Assembly (NCBI RefSeq): GCF_900167465.1
Contig: NZ_FUWR01000007.1
Span: forward strand, 105,694 to 169,693
DNA: 64,000 nucleotides
Direction: 5' to 3'
DNA from: Trichlorobacter thiogenes
Lineage (GTDB): Bacteria; Desulfobacterota; Desulfuromonadia; Geobacterales; Pseudopelobacteraceae
Shown: positions 45,126-55,400 of the stretch, piece by piece
Position numbering within the stretch: the first letter of the stretch is position 1
Layout of the letters: each line of letters begins with the position of its first letter
Program-made: the position numbers and the translations under genes
The notes under the pieces: model-generated
The model's input: the letters and a program-made list of their open reading frames with translations, nothing else
Told to the model about the DNA's origin: nothing
Database searches by the model: none

Positions 45126-46055
45126 ATGAACATAACCAATCTTCTGATCAATCTGCAAAACAAGTCTGTAGCCGCCTTTTCCAGCACCGCGCGCCATATT
45201 GAGCGTATTCAGGAGGCCCTGCCGGGCTGCAGCATCACGGTTGCTGAAGGAAAAACAGAGTTTCTGGCAAGGCTCCCTGAAGCTGAATGTGCCCTGGTCT
45301 GGTCGTTCAGGCCGGAGTGGTACGAACTTGCTCCGAATTTGAAGGCTGTCTTTACCCCGGCTGCCGGACATGACTGGGTGGCGGAAGATCCCACTGGCAG
45401 GGTGCAGACCTTCTACGGCAGCTTCCATGGCCGGATCATGCGTGAAAGCCTGCTTTCAATGATGCTCTATTTCAACCGCAGGATCGGAGCATCTGTTGAG
45501 GATCAGAAACAGAGGAGCTGGGGGCGGGATGACTACAGCAGTTGTGTCGGGCTCTTCAGTCAGCAGGTACTGATCATCGGTTGCGGGGCTCTGGGACAAT
45601 CCATGGCAGCGTTGTTAAAGGCGTTCGGCGCAAGAATCACCGGGGTCAGGCGTACTGTGCCAGAGGAAATCCCGGCCTGCATTGACAGCATGACCACTTT
45701 TGACCGGCTGGAAGAGGAGCTGCCCAATGCTGATCATCTGGTGCTGCTGCTGCCGGGGGAAAAGGAAACCGATGGTATTATTACCCGTCGCCATTTTGCC
45801 ACCATGAAACCGGGGGCGTTCCTGTACAATCTGGGACGGGGCAATTGCTATCAGGAGGATGACCTGTTGGCGGCCCTCAAGAACGGCCCTCTGGCAGGAG
45901 CGGGGCTGGATGTCTTTGCCCATGAACCGCTGCCTGCTACATCCCCCCTGTGGGAACAGCCGAATGTACTGATTACACCGCACTCCAGCGCGGTCAGCCG
46001 CGAGTACATTGATCTCTTTATTCAGGAGTGGCTGGAGCGGCTCCGGGCGTTTTAG
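45126..46055 (+). CDS. D-isomer-specific 2-hydroxyacid dehydrogenase
   Basis: A 309-residue NAD(P)-dependent enzyme, most like glyoxylate/hydroxypyruvate reductase A. The nucleotide motif VLIIGCGALGQSMAALLKAFG is near residue 145-165; active-site residues appear in NLGRGNC (Arg), DVFAHEPLPATSP (Glu) and TPHSSA (His). The N-terminal domain is shorter than in serA-type enzymes, with no ACT domain. The leader is weak. Substrate not resolved. Confidence 0.86.
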   Translation: MNITNLLINLQNKSVAAFSSTARHIERIQEALPGCSITVAEGKTEFLARLPEAECALVWSFRPEWYELAPNLKAVFTPAAGHDWVAEDPTGRVQTFYGSFHGRIMRESLLSMMLYFNRRIGASVEDQKQRSWGRDDYSSCVGLFSQQVLIIGCGALGQSMAALLKAFGARITGVRRTVPEEIPACIDSMTTFDRLEEELPNADHLVLLLPGEKETDGIITRRHFATMKPGAFLYNLGRGNCYQEDDLLAALKNGPLAGAGLDVFAHEPLPATSPLWEQPNVLITPHSSAVSREYIDLFIQEWLERLRAF

Positions 46056-46082
46056 GTAATCACCCACGGAGTCAGCGGCAGC

Positions 46083-46268
46083 TCAATCCTTCCAGTAGGC
46101 TGCTGCCGGTCGCAGGGCAAACAGTAGTGCGACAATAATGATTACCCAGGCATACTTAATAACGCACTGATGGAAGTAGGCGCCCGCTGCGATACCGAAC
46201 AGGAATGCACACCACTTCAGTAACCAGATATCCCGCCAGTGCCAGACCTTGGTTTTAAGCAGTTTCAT
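46083..46268 (-). CDS. Small integral membrane protein
   Basis: A 61-residue product. Its start at 46268 follows GGAGGTGGCGT. It has two hydrophobic stretches, about 18-33 (WCAFLFGIAAGAYFHQ) and 36-53 (IKYAWVIIIVALLFALRP), and a charged N terminus. No family recognised. It is convergent with the dehydrogenase and divergent from the SlyD-like gene. Confidence 0.65.
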   Translation of the reverse strand: MKLLKTKVWHWRDIWLLKWCAFLFGIAAGAYFHQCVIKYAWVIIIVALLFALRPAAAYWKD

Positions 46269-46383
46269 ACGCCACCTCCAGTAATGACACCAGTATACCA
46301 CCAACTGAACAGCCTGCAGTTGCCATAATCTGATCAATACCGTATGGTACCGGCTGCTTAAAATATGAAAAGTGGAGGCAAAG

Positions 46384-46851
46384 ATGGCAGGAATTACAAA
46401 AAATAGCGTTGTTACGCTGGATTATACGGTTACTGATAGTGACGGTGTTGCTGTTGATGAAGGACAGGAACCGCTTGTCTACCTGCATGGCGGCTATGGG
46501 GATATCTTCCCGCGGATTGAGACGGCACTGGAAGGCAAATCAGCAGGTGAAAGCATCATTGTTCACCTGCAACCGGCTGAGGCCTTTGGTGAATATGATG
46601 CTGATCTGGTGCGGATTGAATCAATCGATGCCTTCAATGAACCGGTGGAGGTCGGCATGCAGCTGGAGCAGACTGAAAACGGTAATGACCTGCTTTTTAC
46701 GGTTACTGATGTTGCTGAAGGTAAGGCGGTGCTGGATGGCAACCATCCCCTGGCCGGTATGGTGCTGGTGTTTGAAGGCACGGTACTCAGCATCCGTCCG
46801 GCCAGCGAACGGGAAATCCAGGCCGGAAAGAGTATGTCACCGGCCTGTTAG
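46384..46851 (+). CDS. slyD: SlyD-type FKBP peptidyl-prolyl isomerase
   Basis: A 155-residue cytoplasmic foldase: VVTLDYTVTDSDG, LVYLHGGYGDIFPRIETALEG, and an insert-in-flap domain with HLQPAEAFGEYDADLV, EVGMQLEQ and HPLAGMVLVFEG. This is the SlyD/FkpA-like short type. The histidine-rich metal tail of E. coli SlyD is absent; it ends SMSPAC. The ATG at 46384 follows GTGGAGGCAAAG. Confidence 0.9.
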   Translation: MAGITKNSVVTLDYTVTDSDGVAVDEGQEPLVYLHGGYGDIFPRIETALEGKSAGESIIVHLQPAEAFGEYDADLVRIESIDAFNEPVEVGMQLEQTENGNDLLFTVTDVAEGKAVLDGNHPLAGMVLVFEGTVLSIRPASEREIQAGKSMSPAC

Positions 46852-46914
46852 CCTCTGGATGTAAACCGCCTCCGTATTGGAACGGGAAATGTCAGATTGA
46901 GTACAGGAGAAAAG

Positions 46915-47376
46915 ATGATGCGATGGTTTGTTCCTACGGTTCTTATTTTTTGTCTGATGGTCGCGCCCTGTTTTGCTGATGAAAAAACTACCACCGTGGT
47001 AAAAGATGAACCGGCCAAGGCGAAGCTGCTGGGACCCCATAAATTGTCGCTGCAGTGGATAAGCTGGGACAATTTTGGAACCGCCACTGCTGTTGAAAAA
47101 GATGGTCTGATCACCATAAAAGGTGAACAACGTGCGAAAACCGGCGGTGACTATGTTTTGCTGGATGGGGTTGTCACGGAGATCGGCAAGAACAGCTTTA
47201 AGATCAACGGCAGTATTGTGACGAAGGTGTCCTATATTAACCGTGGAGAAGCCTGTGTCCGTCAGGGAGATCTCACGTTCAGAATAACCGGCTCGCGGAA
47301 ATACTGGCGCCTGAAGGAGATGGACAGCCCCTGTGGGCCGGAAACTGATTATGTTGATATCTATTTCAGGAAATGA
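46915..47376 (+). CDS. Exported protein of unknown function
   Basis: A 153-residue protein with a signal peptide (1-22, FLMVAPCFA-type cleavage after LIFCLMVAPCFA). The mature protein is beta-rich with a pair of cysteines (EACVRQGDLTF and DSPCGPETDY) that could form a disulfide. The tandem ATG start follows AGGAGAAAAG. No family recognised. It is followed by the convergent rlpA gene. Confidence 0.7.
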   Translation: MMRWFVPTVLIFCLMVAPCFADEKTTTVVKDEPAKAKLLGPHKLSLQWISWDNFGTATAVEKDGLITIKGEQRAKTGGDYVLLDGVVTEIGKNSFKINGSIVTKVSYINRGEACVRQGDLTFRITGSRKYWRLKEMDSPCGPETDYVDIYFRK

Positions 47377-47387
47377 ATTTAGTATGC

Positions 47388-48140
47388 TTAATCAACAGCC
47401 ACCACAAAACAGCCTTTAAAGCCCTTTTGCTCGTAGTCATCCCTGCTTGTCTGGGCCTGTCGTAACGATTCAAAACGGCCAACCCGCACCCGGTAATAGC
47501 GGATGTTTTTGACCCAGGAATCCTGCACATCCGCCACGCCATAGTTTTTCTTCAGTTCATCCCTGTATCGGTAGGCATTTTCCTTGACCGTAAATGCCCC
47601 GACTTGGATGGTATAGCTGCCTTTGTCATAGCTTGCCAGTTGGCGGTAACTGTCGCCGGACTTGTAGCCCAACGTAGAGATCCTTACCGCTGCAACACCT
47701 TCCTGAAGCACACCAATCCTTGAGGCCGCACCTTCAGAAAGATCAATAATCCGGTTGCCGACAAAGGGGCCACGATCATTGATCCGCACAACCACCTCTT
47801 TGCCGGTCCGTCTATGTTCCACCCTCACGTAAACACCGAACGGCAGCGTTTTATGGGCCGCAGTCAGCCCATGCATATCAAACAGCTCACCATTGCTGGT
47901 CTTCCTGCTGTGAAAGTCCCGGCCGTAGAAACTGGCAAGGCCTTCCTGCACAAAACCATCTGCGGTGGACAGCGGTTCATACCGTTTACCCTGCACGACA
48001 TAGGGCTTTGAAATCTTTTGCGGCGGTGCTGTGTCAGGCACTGCATACCGCTGCCGTGCGCAGCCCGCAAAAAGAAGCGTAATTACCAGTAGTATGATGA
48101 TGTTGGTTGTGCCTGTAATCTGTAGCCGGTAGCGGGTCAT
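47388..48140 (-). CDS. rlpA: RlpA-type septal-ring lytic transglycosylase lipoprotein
   Basis: A 250-residue envelope enzyme. A lipoprotein signal with LLFAGC gives acylated Cys26; a double-psi beta-barrel RlpA core shows GLASFYGRDFHSRKTSNGE, AAHKTLPFGVYVRV and INDRGPFVGNRIIDLS, including the Glu and Asp/His used for cleaving naked glycan strands; a C-terminal SPOR domain starts about residue 172 (YTIQVGAFTVKENAYRYRDE) and targets the division site. A promoter and the scar region lie upstream on the minus strand. Confidence 0.93.
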   Translation of the reverse strand: MTRYRLQITGTTNIIILLVITLLFAGCARQRYAVPDTAPPQKISKPYVVQGKRYEPLSTADGFVQEGLASFYGRDFHSRKTSNGELFDMHGLTAAHKTLPFGVYVRVEHRRTGKEVVVRINDRGPFVGNRIIDLSEGAASRIGVLQEGVAAVRISTLGYKSGDSYRQLASYDKGSYTIQVGAFTVKENAYRYRDELKKNYGVADVQDSWVKNIRYYRVRVGRFESLRQAQTSRDDYEQKGFKGCFVVAVD

Positions 48141-48240
48141 GGTGTTAACGGTTTACCTGATTTCGTGATTTTAGTATTAACGGCTCCATTAGAGCCCGGC
48201 TATAGTGATAATGTGAGGTATACAACTCCATATACGTACT

Positions 48241-48269
48241 AAAAAAGGCCGACACTTGTGTCGGCCTTT
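48241..48269 (-). terminator. Intrinsic terminator (tRNA-Gly terminator remnant)
   Basis: Stem GGCCGACA (48247-48254) with TGTCGGCC (48259-48266); on the minus strand a run of six T follows. It lies 8 bp beyond the tRNA-Gly 3' fragment and probably belonged to the original tRNA gene; it now also ends the HEPN/MNT transcript. Confidence 0.85.
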
Positions 48270-48277
48270 GGAGCTTT

Positions 48278-48300
48278 TGGAGCGGGAAACGGGATTCGAA
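48278..48300 (-). other. tRNA-Gly 3'-end fragment, probable integration (att) scar
   Basis: Read on the minus strand, the 23 bases begin TTCGAATC in the T-loop, continue CCGTT and end in the acceptor half TTCCCGCTCCA, identical in layout to the 3' end of bacterial tRNA-Gly(GCC). The 5' side of the T-stem does not pair (CAGTC in place of a CGGG-type strand) and no D or anticodon arm follows, so the tRNA is not complete. A terminator stays attached downstream. This is what a tRNA-targeted integration leaves at the far junction. Confidence 0.75.
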
Positions 48301-48401
48301 GACTGCCGGTTAACAGTTTACAAAATCATAAGACCACTTATTTGAAGTGATTTCCGCATCCTAGCTCGCCGACCAACGTCCATTTAAGTCCATCAAAATA
48401 T

Positions 48402-48438
48402 GGTGAAAGTCATCTAGTTGGTGAAAGCTGGGTGAAAG
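48402..48438. repeat. Three direct copies of GGTGAAAG beside the att scar
   Basis: GGTGAAAG occurs at 48402-48409, 48420-48427 and 48431-48438, in the same orientation, within 140 bp of the tRNA fragment. Arm-type binding sites of tyrosine recombinases look like this. No integrase gene is present. Confidence 0.5.
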
Positions 48439-48441
48439 TTT

Positions 48442-48759
48442 TCAGGCTACCTCTACCCCATGTTCACGTATTTCGTGAATCAGGGGAACCCATGTATCAT
48501 TCTTGTATGAATCTGCTGATACAGGAACCGGATGGAGTCTGGCATCAATCCGCCAGGCAAGCTGCATCAGCATTTTGCCCTCGTTAAACCTGTCCCTGCC
48601 AAAGTCACTGGAGATAATGGCTATATCAAGGTCACTGTCAACCGTCTGTTTGCCGGTTGCAAAGGAACCGTACAAAAGGGCTTTGTCAACATGGACACCC
48701 TTTGTTGATACAGCATCTACCAGCCTGATGACTATATCTCTGATTTCTTGTGTAACCAT
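48442..48759 (-). CDS. MNT-type minimal nucleotidyltransferase (antitoxin of HEPN/MNT pair)
   Basis: A 105-residue protein of the MNT family: ALLYGSFATGKQ (GS motif) and DSDLDIAIIS, giving the paired aspartates Asp43 and Asp45. In HEPN/MNT modules this enzyme AMPylates or otherwise neutralises the HEPN toxin. It overlaps the HEPN gene by 28 nt, which is the usual arrangement, and lies just inside the att scar. Confidence 0.88.
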   Translation of the reverse strand: MVTQEIRDIVIRLVDAVSTKGVHVDKALLYGSFATGKQTVDSDLDIAIISSDFGRDRFNEGKMLMQLAWRIDARLHPVPVSADSYKNDTWVPLIHEIREHGVEVA

Positions 48760-49130
48760 TTGTAAACTTTCTTTATCTCTTTGTACTTCTCAGCAGCAAA
48801 TTCCTTGGTGCATTTCTGGTAAAAATCCATTTTTACATCAGGATACCGCGCTTCAGTGTGAAACTCCATGAACTCTGCCAACTGGTCAAACATTTCGTCT
48901 GGTATTTGAAAGCCGGTTTTCTTTGCCAGCATAACCAGAGAATGGGAGTAGGGGGCATGAGTACCGGTATGCTTCACCACCAATGCTTTCAGAATCTTTT
49001 CAATGGCAAGGTGACCAAAGAACAGGGCATACGGGTATTTCTTGGAACGCAGCAGTGTTGCACCGGTCTCCAGATCGTATGCGGAACTTTCAGCCCAATA
49101 GGCTATGGTTTTGTCTGATTCAAACGTCAT
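48732..49130 (-). CDS. HEPN-domain protein (toxin of HEPN/MNT pair)
   Basis: A 132-residue all-helical HEPN protein: IAYWAESSAYDLETGATLLR, YALFFGHLAIEKILKALV and EFHTEARYPDVK. The RNase motif R-x4-6-H of many HEPN toxins is not obvious; this fits the PF05168 subgroup with an ARYPD motif, where activity is less certain. The ATG at 49130 has no good Shine-Dalgarno. It is upstream of and overlaps its MNT partner. Confidence 0.85.
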   Translation of the reverse strand: MTFESDKTIAYWAESSAYDLETGATLLRSKKYPYALFFGHLAIEKILKALVVKHTGTHAPYSHSLVMLAKKTGFQIPDEMFDQLAEFMEFHTEARYPDVKMDFYQKCTKEFAAEKYKEIKKVYKWLHKKSEI

Positions 49131-49245
49131 GGCGTAAAAAATACCGTAAATTACTGAAGATAGCAACTAAACTGGAATTGTCTCCTCACAACTGCCTATA
49201 CCGGTAAGCAGCTCCACCCTTGTTACTGCATAAATCCGTTCAGGT

Positions 49246-49359
49246 TTATGTGCGATGGAAAATCCGTTTCGACACCGGACTTCGTCCCGACATAACCATA
49301 GCGGTACGCATGGATATACGTGCCCATTGATCATCGCGTAATACGTGTCGAGTCATCAT
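49246..49359 (-). pseudogene. Truncated 5' end of an IS5-type transposase
   Basis: After GGAGTTCC a tandem ATG start encodes MTRHVLRDDQWARI, the typical N terminus of IS5-group transposases, then the reading frame runs on without similarity and stops at codon 38. The remaining transposase and the other inverted repeat are absent. It sits in the 334-bp gap between HEPN and the glucan synthase and marks past mobile-element activity. Confidence 0.6.
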
Positions 49360-49464
49360 GGAACTCCAACAAAGAGGGATACCTCTCTATCGGAAGGTAA
49401 AACCAAATTCTTGATTGAGAATGACGCCTAGTTTTCATAGCTTTTCTCCATGTAGGCCAGTTGC

Positions 49465-52400
49465 CTATGGTCGTCTTTGACTGGCTATCCTCACCACGAC
49501 CCAATGTTCACTATGATCATTAGCCAGGGTGATGCAGTTGTCCTGCTGCAAAACCTCATCCACGCTTACTGAACCAACCTCATCTGTATTGGCCGCACAT
49601 TGCTGGACCGTGATGTGGTAGACCGTCTCGCGATGGCGGTAGTGGATCGTGAACCCCTCCCACTCAGGCGGTAGGCATGGCGTAAACTGCAGTTTGTCCT
49701 TTTCCTGTTTCATTCCCAGCAGTGATTCCAGTATCAACCGATACATCCAGGATGCCGATCCGGTGTACCAGGTCCAGCCTCCCCGGCCGGTATGGGGCGG
49801 GATGGCATAGACATCAGCGGCAACCACGTAGGGCTCCACTTTGTAGATGTCTGTCTGTTCACTGGTGCGGGCATGGTTGATCGGGTTGATGATGCCGAAC
49901 AGTTCCCAGGCCCGGCAATTATCCCCCAGTTGGGCAAAGGCCATGGTTGCCCAGCAGGCGGCGTGGGTGTACTGCCCACCGTTTTCCCGTACTCCGGGGG
50001 CATAGCCCTTGATATAGCCGGGATTAAGCGCAGATTTGTCAAAGGGTGGATCAAGCAGTTGGATCAGGCCGTGCTGGCGACGGACAAGCCGCTTGTCCAC
50101 CGCTTCCATGGCGGTTAGTGAACGTTGCGGATCTCCTGCGCCGGAAAGCACTGACCAGCTCTGGCTGATTGAATCAATCTGGCATTCGGGGTTGATGGAT
50201 GATCCAAGCGGCGTGCCATCATCAAAATAGGCGCGGCGGTACCATTCACCATCCCAGCCGTGCAGCTCTATGTTTGTGCGGAGCGTTGCCGCCTCCGTGG
50301 CACATTGCTCGGCAAAGGGCAGATCACTGTAGTTGCTGGCAAGCGTGCTGAAGCGGATCAACACGTCATACAGAAAAAATCCCAGCCAGATGCTTTCGCC
50401 CCTGCCTTGTTCACCTACCCTGTCCATGCCGTCGTTCCAGTCACCGGAGCCGATCAGCGGCAGGCCATGTTCACCAAAGTTAAGTCCGTTCAAAATGGCT
50501 CTGACGCAGTGTTCATACAGCGTTGCGGTTTCTTCGGAACGTCCGGGCAGGTCGTAGTAGGAGTCTTCATCTTCTTTCAGCGGGCTGCCCAGCAGAAACC
50601 GGACCGGTTCATCCAGGACTCCGGTGTCTCCGGTGGTAAGGACATAGCGGCAGGTTGCCAGGGGAAGCCAGAGATAATCATCGGAGCAGTGGGTGCGGAC
50701 CCCACGGCCAACAGGAGGATGCCACCAGTGCTGCACATCGCCTTCATGGAACTGGCGGGAGGCGCAGAGCAGCAGGTGTTCACGCACCAGATCCGGTCGG
50801 GCATAGACCAGTGCCATGGTGTCCTGCAGTTGATCCCGGAAACCAAAGGCGCCACCGGATTGATAGGTTGCGCTGCGCGCCCAGAGGCGGCAGGCCAGGG
50901 TTTGATACAAAAGCCAGCCATTGGCCAGCAGATTCAGGGATTGGTCAGGTGTTTCCAGATAAACGGTGCCCAGGGTGTGTGCCCAGTGTTGCCAGACATC
51001 ATCCAGGGCAGCCCGTGCAGCAGCCGTTCCTTTGAAGCGGCTGGCCAGTCTTCTGGCGTCATTGGTATCTTTACCCAGGCCAAGCCTGAAGATGATCTCC
51101 CGCTCTTCTCCGGCAGCCAGATCAAAACTGACCTGGATTGCACCACAGGGATCCATGGCAGCCCCAACCCTGCCGGACAGCCGGGTGTGGGTCATGGCCG
51201 CCGGGGCCTGTAGCGATCCGTTGCGTCCCAGAAATTCAGTTCGGTCGCCGGTTATGCTGCGGGTTGTGTCATCAACGTCAAAAAAAGCGGTCCGGTTACT
51301 GAATTCCGTGTTGTAGGGGTTGCGTGCAAACAGCGCGCCGCTGATCGGGTCTGTTTCAGTGACGACATGCATGGCTGATTTTGGCTGCAGATCCCCCAAC
51401 ACCCATTCCAGATAGCCGGTTGCCGAGATACGGCGGGATCGGCCTGAATCGTTGCGTAGTTTTATAACCGTGAACTTGATTGCTGCGTCAAGGGCTACAT
51501 AGACCCATACCTCGGAGCAGATACCCCGTTCAGTATGTTCAAACACACTATAACCAAATCCGTGACGGGTGACATAGGGGGTTGTGCCACGGCAGGGCAG
51601 CGGCATGGGTGACCAGAAATGACCCCGCTCTTCATCCCGCAGGTACAGTGCTTCTCCCCGTGAATCACCCACCGGGTCGTTACCCCAGGGGGTAAGCCGG
51701 AATTCATGGGCATTTTCAGCCCAGGTATAGCCGAGTCCGCTCTCTGAGATGACCGTGCCAAACTGCGGATTAGCCAGCACATTCACCCAGGGTGCCGGTG
51801 TCAGTTGGCCCGGTGCCGTGGTAATCACATACTCCCGTCCATCCGGCGTAAAGCCGCCCAGTCCGTTAAATGCGGTCAGGTCGTTGCGTGGCAATGGTGC
51901 CACGGTTAACGGTTCGGAACGATGGCTTCTGGTGGGTATCAGGAGCGGCACGGTCAGTTCCGGCAAGGTCCGGCCATAGATCTGGTCTGCCAGCGAACCG
52001 CGGCTGTCCATGATGACGGCGCGGGCAACGGTCTGGATCAGTATCCGGTCTTCTGCTGCAATCTGGTCTCCGGGCCGTACAAAGATACCGCCTGGCCGGT
52101 CGGTTATATGGGTTTCAATATCAGCGGCAATCAGCCCCATGATCTGATCATGCAGCTGTTGGCGGTACCCGGCACGATCCTCGTTCCAGATCACCAGATC
52201 AACGGCCAGCCCTTTCTGACGCCAGTAGGCATGGGCCTGCAAAAGCTGGCGTACCAGCTCGATATTGGCAATATCCTCAATCTGCAGCAGCACTATCGGC
52301 AGGTCACCGGAAATGGCATAGCCCCAGAGCCCTGACTGTCCCCGGTGATTTTTGATCAGGATTGCGGTATCGGCCCGCAGCGATGGATTGGCATAGATGA

Positions 52401-55400
52401 TTGAGCTGGCCAGCCTTCCAAAGAGGTGGGCATCGGCCTTGGAGGCGTTAAGCTGGCGCAGCAGCACCTGGCTATGGGTCCAGGCCAGATCAAAGACCCG
52501 GTCTGCAAGGCGGCGGTCATGGTATTTCTCAACCAGACTCAACGCCTCTGCCCTGGTTGCGCCGATGCCGGTGACCATGTTGATGGTGACCGATTCCTCC
52601 GGCTCAAGGGTGATCCGGTAGCGGATGGATACAATCGGGTCCAGCACCGACCCCTCACTGTCCGAAAGCGCCCCGGTGAAAAAATCACCCATTCCAACCA
52701 GTGCCTGCGGATCAACCACGGTGTTGCCACGGCCAATAAACTGCATCCGGTCGGTTTCATAGGAAACCTCTCCGGTCTGTGCCCCATGGACCGCCATCAG
52801 ATGCAGCATCCAGGGTGCATGCTCATCCTGCGAGCGTGGCCGCCTGGTGCAGAGAATCGCCTGCTGCTGACGGATAATCTCGGTCTGGACAAAGAGGTTG
52901 CTGAAGGCCGGATGCAGTGCATCAGCAGCAGCCGGTGCCAGCACCACCTCTGCATAGCTGGTTACATCAAAGGACCGCCGAGTCCGCGAACGGTTGGTAA
53001 TCCTGATCCGTCGCAGTTCAATATCATCCTCGGGTGATACAGCGATCTCGGTATGGGTATCAAAGCCGTGATTCAGGCTGCGAAACTCTGCCCGTCCTTC
53101 CGAGAAGATCGCCTCAAACTGTTGTGCCGGTTTCAAGGTTGGCTGATAGGCGGTTGACCAGAACTCCCTGCTGGTGACATCGCGGATATAGCAGAAAGTG
53201 CCCCAGTTGTCGCAGGTGCGGTCTTCTCGCCAGCGGGTAACGGCAAGGTCTTTCCAGCGGCTGTAACCACCACCGGCATTGGTGACCATGACATGATACC
53301 TGCCGTTTGAGAGCAGCTGCAGTTCTGGGTTGGGTGTGGACGCTGTCTTGAATACCCGTATTGGTGTTTCCTGGCTGCTGCTGGCCAGATGACGTTCTGA
53401 AATGCCGGTGGTGTGGGCATAAAAGGCGGTGGCCTTGGGAATCTGTTCCTGCAGCAGTAGCAGGGTGGCCTGGAAGGCCGGATCTGATTCGAACCGTCGC
53501 TGCATGGGACGATTCAGCAGCAGGTAGGATAAGGACAACAGGCTCATGCCCTGATGATGGGCCATGAACGAACGGACCACGGCGCTGTACTGTCCCCGTG
53601 GCAGACGCAGAAGGGTGTAATCAATCGCCTCGTAAAAACCGTATCTGGTCTCATGGCCGTCAGCTGCCAGCCGTTGCAGGTTCCGGCAGGCCTCGCCGGG
53701 CGCCACCATCAGCGCCATGGCCGAGGCATAGGGCGCGATCACCAGGTCTTCATCAAGCCCCCGTTTTAGCCCCAGACCAGGCACTCCAAAGGCGCGGTAC
53801 TGGTAGTTAAGATGCACGTCAATGGCATTATAACCGCATTCAGAAATACCCCACGGAACCGAACGTTTTTTGCCGTACAGGATCTGCCAGGCAACAGCCG
53901 CCTTGCAGGTCTGGTCCAGCAGGGTCTGATCATAGGTCGGCATTACCAAAAGCGGCATCAGGTATTCAAACATCGATCCGCTCCAGGAGAGCAGAATCGG
54001 TTCTCCACCGGCAATGGTCAGCAAACGGCCCAGGGCAAACCAGCTTTCCTGGGGTAGTTGCCCCTGGGCAATGGCTATGAAGGTGGCAAAGCGGGCCTCA
54101 GAGGCCAGCAGATCATAGTAGCTGGCATCCCGCCGACATTCGCCGACATTATAGCCGATGGCCAGCAGATGGCGTGTCTCGTCATACAGGAAATCATACT
54201 GCATCCGCGCCAGCAGTTCGCACTGCAAGGCAGCTTTTTTGCAGTCCGTAATCCTTGCTGCAGCGTGCTGGCTGGCTAACGCAATCTTGCGGGTCAGGTT
54301 GTCAAGCCAGGCGCTTTCAGCCAGACTGCTCACCAGATCTTGCCGGGCTTTCAAGGCCGGTTTAAGCCTGGTCTCTAATGTTGCCAGTTCGTGCAGGGTC
54401 AGAATCCGGTCAAGATCAGGCAGGTCGTGAAGATCATGGCGGGTAGCAGTGGCTTTTGTCCAGGGAGCAAGTAACAGCAGCTCATGGGCGGCATCCTGAC
54501 ATTGATTATAAAAGGCGTTGGCCCACCAGAATGTCCCTCGTTCAGGGGAACTGTCGATCCGTTCCAGACCTGCTGCCAGTTCTGCTGCAGAGATTGCAAG
54601 CTGATCAACGCAACTTTGTAATGCCGACAGGGTGGCTGGTTGCGAGCGGCTTATTGACGCAAGCCGGTGCTGCAACTGCAGGAGCTGGTTGGAAGTTGCT
54701 CCTGCGGGGATTGTGGCCAGCTGATCATATACAATAGCCAGCGTAACCTGTAATCCTTCAAAGAACTGTGGCCCCAGAACAGGGTGGTTGCATAGCTCCA
54801 GCAGGCCGGGCCGCAGGGTCAGCAGATGGCCTGCCAGATTGCCGCTATCCACCGATGAAATATACAGCGGCAGCAACGGCTGCAGGGTCTGCGTGTCATA
54901 CCAGTTATAGAAATGGCCGCGGTACCGTTCAAGCCCTTCCATGGTCTGCAGCGTCTTTTGGGTCCGATACAGCAGTTTCCCTGCGGAAATAACGCCAAAG
55001 TCGTAGGCTGCCAGGTTTGCCAGCAAGGCCAGCCCCATATTGGTTGGCGAGGTGCGGTGGGCAATTAACGGGACAGGATGTTCCTGAAAGTTGTCAGGTG
55101 GTAACCAGTGATCATCAGGGCCGACAAAGGTCTCAAAAAAAGCCCAGGTCTTTCTGAACAGCTTCCGTAGAAACAGGGTCTGTGTATCAGTAAGTGTTTC
55201 CTGGCGGCGGATACGTGGTTTGCTTAACCACCAGGCAACGGCAGGGCTGCCAAACCAGAGCGCCAACAGGGGAGTGGCCACAACCAGTGCAGCCGGGTTC
55301 AACAGGGCCAGGCTGGCCAGGGTCGCCATGGACAGGGCAGGGCTGGCCCACATGGTACGATAAAAGCCGGGCAGGTCGCTGCGTCCGGTGCGATCCGCTT

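Noticed and set aside
48278..48352. Complete tRNA gene on the minus strand
   Set aside because: Only the 3' 23 bases fit tRNA-Gly; the 5' T-stem, anticodon arm, D arm and acceptor 5' strand are absent.
48402..48438. CRISPR-like short repeats
   Set aside because: The repeats are only 8 bp, spacers are 2-10 bp and no cas gene is present.
50260..51213. Plus-strand open frame of 317 codons inside the glucan synthase
   Set aside because: It is antisense to the GH94 domain, with no recognisable motif; a by-product of codon composition.
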